A stretch of 8,522 bases of DNA from Dehalococcoidales bacterium. GTDB taxonomy: Bacteria > Chloroflexota > Dehalococcoidia > Dehalococcoidales > JAQTRN01. Shown here piece after piece: positions 1 through 5,652 of this stretch. The translations under genes and the position numbers were made by a program. The stretch covers positions 1 through 8,522 of the forward strand of contig JAQTRN010000033.1 of assembly GCA_028711795.1 (NCBI GenBank). Reading direction: 5' to 3'. Position 1 is the first letter of the stretch; every line of letters starts with the position of its first letter. The notes beneath the pieces are model-generated. The model did not search any database. It was not told the origin of the DNA and saw only the letters and a list, made by a program, of their open reading frames with translations.

Positions 1-1338
1 TTGAAGAATGGCGAAGTTGTTAGCCGGGGGAGTCAGGGGCGCTCTCCGGGGACCACGATCACGGTGCGTAACCTCTTTCGCCAGATACCTGCCCGGTTGA
101 AGTTCCTCAAATCACCGGCTACCGAGAACAGTCATATCGCTGACGTCGTCAGTCAGTACGCTCTGGCTTTCCCTGAAGTGAAGTTTTCCCTGACAATCGA
201 TGGCCGGGTGGTATTAAGGACACCGGGTAGTGGACAACTGATTGATGCTATTGCCGAAGTTCATGGCCTGGAAATAGCCCGGAATATGCTGCCAGTCGAT
301 AGTAGCGGGGAGTGGCAGAGCGGAACGGAGCTCGGGGTAACGGTCAGCGGCCTGGTCGGCACGCCGGCTATCAGCCGTGCCAGCCGGGAGTATCTCAGCT
401 TTTTCGTCAACCGCCGCTGGGTGAACAGTCGACTGCTCGCCTGGGCGGTGGAAGAAGCCTATCACGGGTTGCTGATGCAGGGAAAACACCCGGTGGCGGT
501 CATCAATATCGCTTTGCCATATCCGGAGGTAGATGTCAATATCCACCCTGCCAAGACCGAAATCAAATTCCAGAACGAACGCCTGGTTTTCCGGGTCGTC
601 CAGAAGGCAGTCCGGCAGGCCCTGCTGCGATTGACGCCGGTGCCGAAAATCGAAGAGGTCACTATGCCCCGGGCACCCACTCTCTCCCTGCCGGAAGAGC
701 CAGCGGCCTCTTCGAGCCCTGGCCGTTCCCCTGACTATCACCCGGCGTCCCCGCTGGCACCGTCCGAGCCACTGCCGTTATTGAGGGTTCTGGGCCAGCT
801 CATGAGCAGTTACATCATCGCTGAGGGGCCGGATGGCCTGTACCTGATTGATCAACACGCCGCCCACGAGCGTATCCTTTTTGAGAAGGTCAGGGACCAG
901 CGACTCAAGCGTGAAGTCGAGGTTCAGGGCCTGCTGGAGCCGGTGACGCTGACGGTGAGTCTCCGCCAGGAAGCGGTCCTCAAGACTGGCGGCGCTGACC
1001 TGACCGAATTGGGTTTCTCCATCGAGCCTTTTGGGGACCGGACCTATCTGGTCCGGGCAGTGCCGGTTTTGCTCTACCAGAAGGACTGGGCCGGTATGGT
1101 CCGTGAGTTGCTGGATTCCTTTTCGGGACAGGACAGGAAGGACTGGCAAGAGGCAGCGGTGGTTTTACTAGCCTGTCACAGCGCGGTGCGGGCCGGACAG
1201 CCGCTAAGTGGGGAGGAGATGTACGCGCTTATCCGCCAGCTTGAGCGAACGGAACTGCCGCGCACCTGTCCCCATGGTCGGCCAACCATGGTACACCTCA
1301 GTCTGACCCAATTGAGACTGGAGTTTGGTCGGATTTAA
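1..1338 (+). CDS. mutL: DNA mismatch repair protein MutL, 5'-truncated by window edge
   Basis: MutL couples mismatch recognition by MutS to strand incision in the cytoplasm. The reading frame is open from base 1 with no true start: the first visible residues match the middle of the N-terminal ATPase domain, so roughly the first 110-130 residues, including the Bergerat-fold motifs, lie upstream. Visible motifs by window codon are GTTITVRNLF at 17-26, PARLKFL at 30-36 and DVNIHPAKTEIKF at 178-190, whose Lys185 is the usual ATP-contacting lysine. A Pro/Ser-rich linker spans about 214-255. The C-terminal dimerisation/nuclease domain follows, with the endonuclease motif DQHAAHERILFE at 284-295, ACHSAVRAG at 391-399 and CPHGRP at 423-428. 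This set marks the nicking-endonuclease class of MutL found in bacteria without MutH. The stop codon overlaps the convergent pyrE stop. Identification is firm; only the N-terminus is missing. Confidence 0.97.
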   Translation: MKNGEVVSRGSQGRSPGTTITVRNLFRQIPARLKFLKSPATENSHIADVVSQYALAFPEVKFSLTIDGRVVLRTPGSGQLIDAIAEVHGLEIARNMLPVDSSGEWQSGTELGVTVSGLVGTPAISRASREYLSFFVNRRWVNSRLLAWAVEEAYHGLLMQGKHPVAVINIALPYPEVDVNIHPAKTEIKFQNERLVFRVVQKAVRQALLRLTPVPKIEEVTMPRAPTLSLPEEPAASSSPGRSPDYHPASPLAPSEPLPLLRVLGQLMSSYIIAEGPDGLYLIDQHAAHERILFEKVRDQRLKREVEVQGLLEPVTLTVSLRQEAVLKTGGADLTELGFSIEPFGDRTYLVRAVPVLLYQKDWAGMVRELLDSFSGQDRKDWQEAAVVLLACHSAVRAGQPLSGEEMYALIRQLERTELPRTCPHGRPTMVHLSLTQLRLEFGRI

Positions 1339-1901
1339 CCGCCGCCGGGTTTGACCAGTGGTATATTGGCGGCGCACAGGGGGCAACTCTGGGGTGGGTA
1401 GGTTATGGTGGCGGAGCGCAGGCAACTGAACAGTGGGACGCCGAACTCGACTTTTTGCTCCGAGCGGTCAACCAGTACGCTAACACCGATGACGGTGCCA
1501 CCCTGCTTTTGAACAGCATCCAATACCTGGCGGATGGAGCTACCGGTTGTCAGGATATCATCGACGACGAGGACCCGCTCACCCGGTTTGACATTGAAGC
1601 CCCGCCGGAAACTTCTTTCGTTGCTACCCTCTTTTTTCTCGGCGAAGATGCCGCGCACCCCTAACTGCCGGCCGACTTCGAAGGCAAGGATGACGCCGCC
1701 GGTGGTCGGGCCCGCGACCAGCTCCACCTTCTCTTTCTGGAAATGGGTGGCGATCAGGCGGCAGAGCTGCTCCGTATAGTTTGGGTACTGCAGTACCTGG
1801 AATTTTTCCCAGTAGACGGGGGAGTGTAACCCCGAGGTAAGCAGGAAATGGCCATCGAGGACCGCGCCTGATTTGCGGAAAATTGCCTCAACCTTATCCA
1901 T
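1335..1901 (-). CDS. pyrE: Orotate phosphoribosyltransferase
   Basis: This enzyme condenses orotate with PRPP to give orotidine 5'-monophosphate, the fifth step of de novo pyrimidine synthesis. The 188-residue product is of normal length. Supporting motifs are GHFLLTSGLHS at 17-27 (substrate-binding N-terminal region), AGPTTGG at 63-69, AEKKEG at 87-92 in the catalytic flexible loop region, and the PRPP-binding signature VLVVDDILTTGSS at 110-122. The tail carries CPLC at 173-176 followed by IPLVKPGG, a C-terminal form I recall from one OPRT subgroup. The ATG start is preceded at good spacing by AAAGGAGAA (complement of 1909-1917). The gene sits 35 nt behind lepB in the same direction, so it is probably cotranscribed with it. 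No other pyrimidine gene is in the window. Confidence 0.97.
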   Translation of the reverse strand: MDKVEAIFRKSGAVLDGHFLLTSGLHSPVYWEKFQVLQYPNYTEQLCRLIATHFQKEKVELVAGPTTGGVILAFEVGRQLGVRGIFAEKKEGSNERSFRRGFNVKPGERVLVVDDILTTGSSIRQVLDAVQKQGGTVIGVSVLVDRSEQKVEFGVPLFSCLRSATITYPPQSCPLCAANIPLVKPGGG

Positions 1902-1908
1902 TAGCCGG

Positions 1909-1917
1909 TTCTCCTTT
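1909..1917 (-). promoter_or_regulatory. Ribosome binding site of pyrE
   Basis: Read on the - strand the sequence is AAAGGAGAA, ending 7 nt before the pyrE ATG. It is a strong Shine-Dalgarno sequence in the short lepB-pyrE gap and fixes the pyrE start. It also suggests that pyrE is translated independently from a shared lepB-pyrE transcript. Confidence 0.8.
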
Positions 1918-1936
1918 CAGCTCGCTGGGTTATTAA

Positions 1937-2482
1937 CTAACTGGCCTCAAAAGAGTAGTTTGGGGCTGTTCCCCAGGATTCAGGCGGCCAGATCGATAGC
2001 CAGGCTTTGCCAATTAGATTCTCCCTGGGGACCGTTCCCCAGACGTGTGAATCGTTGGCTACATTGCGGTTGTCCCCCAGAACGAAGTAGTTATCTTCCG
2101 GTATCTGGAGCGGACTCAAAGTATAGGTCGGCGACTCTTTGAGATAGGGCTCGTCCAATATTTCCCCGTTAATATAAACGTTGCCTGACTTGACCTCTAC
2201 GGTCTCGCCGGGGAGTCCGATAACCCGTTTGATGTAAGGCAGAGCACTGGCCGGCTGCTTCGGAGGATGGAAGACAATAATATCGCCTCTTTCCGGTTCG
2301 TGGAAATGGTAGATTACCTTATTAATCAGCAAGCGCTGTCCCTCTTCCTGCAGACTGGGTTCCATGCAGGAACCGACGATCGGCGAACTCTGCACGGTAG
2401 CCTGCAGCGCAAAGAAGATGACTAACGCGGCCACGACAGTAAAGACAATCTCGCGGATAGTGTTCTTCGCTTGACTACTCAT
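1937..2482 (-). CDS. lepB: Signal peptidase I, with Cys at the usual catalytic Ser position
   Basis: Type I signal peptidase removes signal peptides from exported proteins on the outer face of the cytoplasmic membrane. The 181-residue product has one N-terminal membrane segment (about 11-29), then the conserved boxes. The nucleophile box reads VGSCMEPSL at 36-44, where the family norm is G-x-S-M-x-P-T-L; aligning on Met40 puts Cys39 (codon TGC) in the catalytic Ser place and Ser38 in the variable place. The general-base box YIKRVIGLPGE at 83-93 is intact, with Lys85. The last box reads GDNRNVANDSHVWG at 136-149; the usual Ser is Ala142 and the usual Arg is His146. The rest of the fold looks normal, including LLINKVIYHF at 51-60 and RGDIIVFHPP at 65-74. 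The start is an ATG with only a weak upstream purine stretch (GTGAGAAGAA). It is the first gene of a - strand operon with pyrE. Either a cysteine-type peptidase or a weakened paralogue is possible. Confidence 0.95.
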   Translation of the reverse strand: MSSQAKNTIREIVFTVVAALVIFFALQATVQSSPIVGSCMEPSLQEEGQRLLINKVIYHFHEPERGDIIVFHPPKQPASALPYIKRVIGLPGETVEVKSGNVYINGEILDEPYLKESPTYTLSPLQIPEDNYFVLGDNRNVANDSHVWGTVPRENLIGKAWLSIWPPESWGTAPNYSFEAS

Positions 2483-2496
2483 TTCTTCTCACTTGT

Positions 2497-2522
2497 CTCC
2501 ATTATACTCCATTATACTCCAT
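2497..2522. repeat. Short tandem repeat, 10-bp unit, 2.6 copies
   Basis: The unit ATTATACTCC is repeated without a mismatch over 26 bp, with exactly 10-bp periodicity from 2497 to 2522. On the - strand each unit reads GGAGTATAAT, so the repeat duplicates a perfect TATAAT hexamer just upstream of lepB. Replication slippage is the likely origin. Confidence 0.9.
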
Positions 2523-2540
2523 CGGGCTGGTTGCTGCCAG
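2501..2540 (-). promoter_or_regulatory. Predicted lepB-pyrE promoter with duplicated -10 box
   Basis: On the - strand two perfect TATAAT hexamers lie at 2511-2516 and 2501-2506, 10 bp apart. The upstream one has a 4/6 match to TTGACA (CTGGCA, 2535-2540) at 18-bp spacing; the downstream one has no good -35. Expected transcript starts would be near 2504 and 2494, giving leaders of about 22 and 12 nt before the lepB ATG. This is a consensus reading only, with no experimental support. Confidence 0.55.
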
Positions 2541-2565
2541 TGCCGGCGTGGACCGGACGTTCAGG

Positions 2566-2595
2566 TTGCACTGCGTCTGAGGTGGGTGCTAGAAT
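2566..2595 (+). promoter_or_regulatory. Predicted rib operon promoter, implying a leaderless transcript
   Basis: TTGCAC at 2566-2571 and TAGAAT at 2590-2595 are separated by 18 bp. The -10 is extended by an upstream TG at 2587-2588. The expected start of transcription is about 2602, only 3 nt before the ribD ATG at 2605. An in-frame TAG at 2590-2592, inside the -10 box, rules out an upstream start for ribD. The whole lepB-ribD gap is 122 bp, too short to hold a complete FMN riboswitch, and no RFN-like conserved sequence is seen in it. Confidence 0.5.
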
Positions 2596-2604
2596 GACGG
2601 TGAT

Positions 2605-3699
2605 ATGGACTACATGGGACAGGCGCTCTCTTTAGCCAGATTGGCCCTGGGGCAGGTCAGCCCCAACCCGGCGGTCGGGGCGGTGATTGTGAAAGATGAC
2701 CGCCTGGTAGGGCAGGGTTATACTCAGCCGCCGGGTTCGGCGCACGCCGAGATAGTCGCTCTGGACCAGGCGGGTAAGGACGCACGGGGTGGAGTGATGT
2801 ACGTCACGCTGGAACCGTGCTGTCATTATGGCCGTACCCCGCCCTGCACTCAGGCAATTATCGCCGCCGGTATCGCCGAAGTACACTTCCCTGTGATAGA
2901 CCCCAATCCCCGGGTGTCCGGGTGGGGTAAAGAGGAATTGGAAAGGGCCGGTATCCGGGTGTACTCCGGTGAGCATGAAGATGAAGCCCGCGAGATTATT
3001 GAGGCTTATACCAAGTTCATCACCAGCGGCCGGCCTTTTGTGACGGCTAAATTTGCCGTGAGTCTGGACGGTAAAATCGCTACCCGTAGTGGCGATTCCC
3101 GGTGGATCAGCAGTGATGAATCAAGAAAGTATGTCCATGTCTTACGTTATACCTCAGATGCGGTGATGGCTGGCGTGAATACGGTTCTGGCTGATGACCC
3201 ACGTCTGACTGCCCGGTGCTGTAGCGGACGGGGTGGGGCCGCCAGAAAACAACCGCTGCGGATAATAGTTGATGGTCGGGGCCGGATGCCACTATCAGCC
3301 CAGTTGTTCAGCCAACCGGGTAAGACACTGGTCGTTTTGGGAGAGTCGGTGACGGCAGAGAAGAAGGAACAATTGTCTCAAACCGGCGCCGAAGTGATCG
3401 AACTCCCGGCAAAAGCGGGCATTATCGACCTGGAGCAGTTACTTAAAGTACTGGGTAAACGGGAAATAACCAGCCTTCTGGTCGAAGGTGGGGGTACTCT
3501 GTTTGGCTGCCTGTTCGATAAGAAGTTGGTGGATAAAGTCGTGGCTTTCATCGCTCCGATAATTATTGGCGGGCAAGAAGCCAGGACTGCGGTTGGTGGG
3601 GAAGGTGTGGATAAAGTGGCTGACTCATTCCGTTTGAAACGAGTCAGTGTCAAGAAGGTCGGTGATGATTTGATGGTCAGTGGTTATACCGGGGAGTAG
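2605..3699 (+). CDS. ribD: Bifunctional riboflavin deaminase/reductase RibD
   Basis: RibD deaminates the pyrimidine ring of 2,5-diamino-6-ribosylamino-pyrimidinone 5'-phosphate and then reduces the ribosyl side chain with NADPH. The 364-residue product has a normal two-domain layout. The N-terminal deaminase (1 to about 140) shows SPNPAVGAVIVK at 19-30 and the zinc/catalytic signature HAE at 47-49, with PCCHYGRTPPC at 71-81; ligands should be His47, Cys72 and Cys81, with Glu49 as proton shuttle. The reductase domain starts near RPFVTAKFAVSLDGKIAT (143-160) and includes DAVMAGVNTVLADDPRL and LLVEGGGTLFG. The ATG at 2605 is chosen because an in-frame stop lies just upstream and the family usually begins a few residues before YM-x-x-AL; ATG 2614 is the only close alternative. 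No Shine-Dalgarno sequence sits at useful distance, which agrees with a leaderless message. It is the first gene of the rib operon. Confidence 0.97.
   Translation: MDYMGQALSLARLALGQVSPNPAVGAVIVKDDRLVGQGYTQPPGSAHAEIVALDQAGKDARGGVMYVTLEPCCHYGRTPPCTQAIIAAGIAEVHFPVIDPNPRVSGWGKEELERAGIRVYSGEHEDEAREIIEAYTKFITSGRPFVTAKFAVSLDGKIATRSGDSRWISSDESRKYVHVLRYTSDAVMAGVNTVLADDPRLTARCCSGRGGAARKQPLRIIVDGRGRMPLSAQLFSQPGKTLVVLGESVTAEKKEQLSQTGAEVIELPAKAGIIDLEQLLKVLGKREITSLLVEGGGTLFGCLFDKKLVDKVVAFIAPIIIGGQEARTAVGGEGVDKVADSFRLKRVSVKKVGDDLMVSGYTGE
3691..3696 (+). promoter_or_regulatory. Ribosome binding site that fixes the ribE start
   Basis: GGGGAG lies inside the last codons of ribD and ends 4 nt before ATG 3701. 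It supports 3701 over the in-frame GTG at 3680, which would add seven non-conserved residues and lie inside ribD. Ribosomes ending ribD would be delivered directly to ribE. Confidence 0.7.
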
Positions 3700-3700
3700 G

Positions 3701-4327
3701 ATGTTTACCGGTATCGTTGAAGAAGTTGGCCGAGTTGTCACGGTACGAGCGGACGGACTGGTAGTGGCGGCCAGCCGGGCCCTGGGTGGGATGGAATGCG
3801 GGGGAAGCATCGCTGTCAATGGCGTCTGTCTGACGCTGACCGATCTCAATAGTAACTCATTCTCGGTAGGACTTATGCCCGAGACGCTAAGGCGGACTAA
3901 TCTCGGCCGGCTGGTGGCCGGTGATAAGGTGAACCTGGAACGCCCACTGACTCTGGGAGCATGGGTGGGGGGACATCTGGTACAGGGCCATGTGGACGGC
4001 ACCGGCCGGGTCGGTTCGATAACCCGGCAGGGTGGGGCGGTACTGGTGAGCTTCGAAACATCCCGGGAATTGATGCGTTATGTTGTTGAAAAAGGCTTTG
4101 TGGCGGTCGACGGCGTTAGCCTGACGGTAACCGGCCGGGATGCTGACTCTTTCCAGGTGTCTCTGGTGGGATTCACTCGGGAACATACCATATTGGGGAA
4201 CCGGCGTGTCGGTGACGTGGTTAATCTGGAGGCCGATATTATCGGGAAATACGTGGAGCGGTTTAGCCGACCAGTCCCGTCCGCTATCACCGCCGATCTA
4301 TTACGGGAGCACGGTTTTCTGACCTAG
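3701..4327 (+). CDS. ribE: Riboflavin synthase, alpha chain
   Basis: Riboflavin synthase dismutates two molecules of 6,7-dimethyl-8-ribityllumazine into riboflavin and the RibD product, which is recycled. The 208-residue product starts with the family hallmark MFTGIVEEVG and shows the typical internal duplication of two lumazine-binding barrels. Repeat 1 has GVCLT at 41-45 and VNLERPL at 77-83; repeat 2 has GVSLT at 138-142 and VNLEADIIGKYVER at 174-187. The segment GGHLVQGHVDGTG at 90-102 joins the halves. Length and motifs match the trimeric bacterial enzyme. The start lies one base after the ribD stop, indicating tight translational coupling, and ribBA follows after 23 nt. Confidence 0.97.
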   Translation: MFTGIVEEVGRVVTVRADGLVVAASRALGGMECGGSIAVNGVCLTLTDLNSNSFSVGLMPETLRRTNLGRLVAGDKVNLERPLTLGAWVGGHLVQGHVDGTGRVGSITRQGGAVLVSFETSRELMRYVVEKGFVAVDGVSLTVTGRDADSFQVSLVGFTREHTILGNRRVGDVVNLEADIIGKYVERFSRPVPSAITADLLREHGFLT

Positions 4328-4350
4328 CTAATTTTGTGTGAGGGTGTGAG

Positions 4351-5565
4351 ATGACGTTAGCAAATATCGACCAAGCGATTGAGGATATAAGAGCGGGCAA
4401 ATTCATCATCATCGTTGATGATGAGAACCGGGAAAACGAGGGTGACCTGGCTATCGCCGCAGAGAAAGTCACTCCTGAGGTAATTAACTTCATGGCGATG
4501 CACGCCCGGGGCCTGATTTGTTTGCCGATTACCGCCAGAAGATTGGATGAACTGAAGATTCCCTTGATGGTAGGTGAAAATACCTCTAAATTCTCGACGG
4601 CTTTTACTGTTTCCGTTGAAGCCAAACACCGGGTGAGTACCGGTATTTCAGCCGCTGACCGGGCGGAGACGGTGAGAACGATCATTAGTCCTGAGACCAG
4701 ACAGGATGACCTGGTGCGCCCGGGGCATATGTTTCCCCTGCGGGCCCGAGAGGGTGGTGTCCTGGTGCGGGCGGGGCATACGGAGGCTATCGTTGATCTG
4801 GCCCGGATGGCGGGACTGTATCCTGCGGGCGTTATTTGTGAGATTTTGAACCCGGATGGTTCGATGGCCCGTTTACCTCAACTGGAGGTACTGGCGGAAC
4901 AGTACGAGATCAAGATTGTATCAATCGCGGACCTTATTCAATACCGCCGTCGTCATGAAAAGCTGATACAGCGGGTGGCTGAAGCCAAATTGCCGACGAA
5001 ATACGGACAGTTTACGGCCATCGCTTACAAAAGCGATATCGATTCGGATGAACATCTGGCACTGGTGATGGGCGACCTGTCAAGCGAGGAACCGGTGTTG
5101 GTCCGGGTCCACAGCGAGTGTATTACCGGTGATGTGTTTGGCAGCCTGCGCTGCGATTGTGGTGAACAGGTGGCTCTGGCGCTACAGAGTATTGCCCGGG
5201 AAGGGCGTGGTGTCCTGCTCTACATGAGACAGGAAGGAAGGGGTATCGGCTTCCACAAAAAGATATGTGCCTATGCGCTCCAGGACAAAGGCCTGGATAC
5301 CGTGGAGGCTAATCTGGCACTGGGACTACCGGCCGATCTGCGGGACTACGGTATTGGAGCCCAGATTCTGGTCGACCTGGGTTTACATAATATCAGGCTG
5401 CTCACCAATAACCCCAAGAAGGTGGTCGGACTGGAAGGCTATGGACTTACGGTCGTTGAGACGATACCCATTATCACGGTCCCTAACCCTTATAACCGTC
5501 ACTACCTGGAGACGAAGCGGAAGAAAATGGGGCATCTCCTGGGGACTTCAGACACTGACGATTGA
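4351..5565 (+). CDS. ribBA: Bifunctional DHBP synthase / GTP cyclohydrolase II
   Basis: This fusion supplies both inputs to riboflavin synthesis: 3,4-dihydroxy-2-butanone 4-phosphate from ribulose 5-phosphate, and the diaminopyrimidine from GTP. The RibB domain (1 to about 200) has the acidic metal-binding loop DDENRENEGD at 23-32, HARGLICLP at 51-59, STGISAADRAET at 96-107, RPGHMFPLRAREGG at 123-136 and GHTEA at 142-146. The RibA domain (about 205-404) has zinc ligands in HSECITGDVFGSLRCDCGEQ (Cys257, Cys268, Cys270), the signature YMRQEGRGIG at 291-300 and LTNNPKKV at 351-358. Catalytic motifs of both halves are intact, so both activities are likely. The ATG follows a GAGGGTGTGAG stretch that can serve as ribosome binding site. 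It is the third gene of the operon, 23 nt after ribE. A 9-bp inverted repeat sits near its 5' end. Confidence 0.97.
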   Translation: MTLANIDQAIEDIRAGKFIIIVDDENRENEGDLAIAAEKVTPEVINFMAMHARGLICLPITARRLDELKIPLMVGENTSKFSTAFTVSVEAKHRVSTGISAADRAETVRTIISPETRQDDLVRPGHMFPLRAREGGVLVRAGHTEAIVDLARMAGLYPAGVICEILNPDGSMARLPQLEVLAEQYEIKIVSIADLIQYRRRHEKLIQRVAEAKLPTKYGQFTAIAYKSDIDSDEHLALVMGDLSSEEPVLVRVHSECITGDVFGSLRCDCGEQVALALQSIAREGRGVLLYMRQEGRGIGFHKKICAYALQDKGLDTVEANLALGLPADLRDYGIGAQILVDLGLHNIRLLTNNPKKVVGLEGYGLTVVETIPIITVPNPYNRHYLETKRKKMGHLLGTSDTDD

Positions 5566-5639
5566 CTACCTTACTGGTGGTCTTGTTCTTTCGATAAGGG
5601 CTGGGCTGCTTGGAAATACAGGGGGCCATTGTAAGTAAG

Positions 5640-5648
5640 AAGGAGAGG
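5640..5648 (+). promoter_or_regulatory. Ribosome binding site of ribH and the 87-nt ribBA-ribH gap
   Basis: AAGGAGAGG ends 4 nt before the ribH ATG and is the strongest Shine-Dalgarno sequence in the rib operon. The gap 5566-5652 is the longest in the operon. It holds only a weak 5-bp inverted repeat (5569-5573 with 5595-5599), and I see no convincing promoter or terminator in it. Strong independent initiation fits the need for excess lumazine synthase subunits, though this is inference. Confidence 0.7.
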
Positions 5649-5652
5649 AATA

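Noticed and set aside
214..741. Open frames antisense and +2 to mutL (214-741 -, 312-734 +, 462-680 -, 778-1149 -)
   Set aside because: They lie wholly within the conserved MutL frame, have no ribosome binding site or recognisable protein pattern, and are expected in GC-rich coding DNA.
3680..3700. Upstream GTG start for ribE at 3680
   Set aside because: The family begins at MFTGIVE, and GGGGAG is correctly spaced for ATG 3701.
3625..4685. Open frames on the - strand under ribD, ribE and ribBA (3625-4002, 3887-4186, 4287-4685, 4357-4629)
   Set aside because: The + strand frames here have full enzyme motifs. The antisense products are low-complexity, rich in Arg, Pro, Ser and Thr, and have no start signals.
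5267..5638. 123-codon + frame overlapping the end of ribBA and the ribBA-ribH gap
   Set aside because: It is out of frame within the conserved RibA domain, has no ribosome binding site, and ends just before the ribH ribosome binding site; it is a shadow frame.
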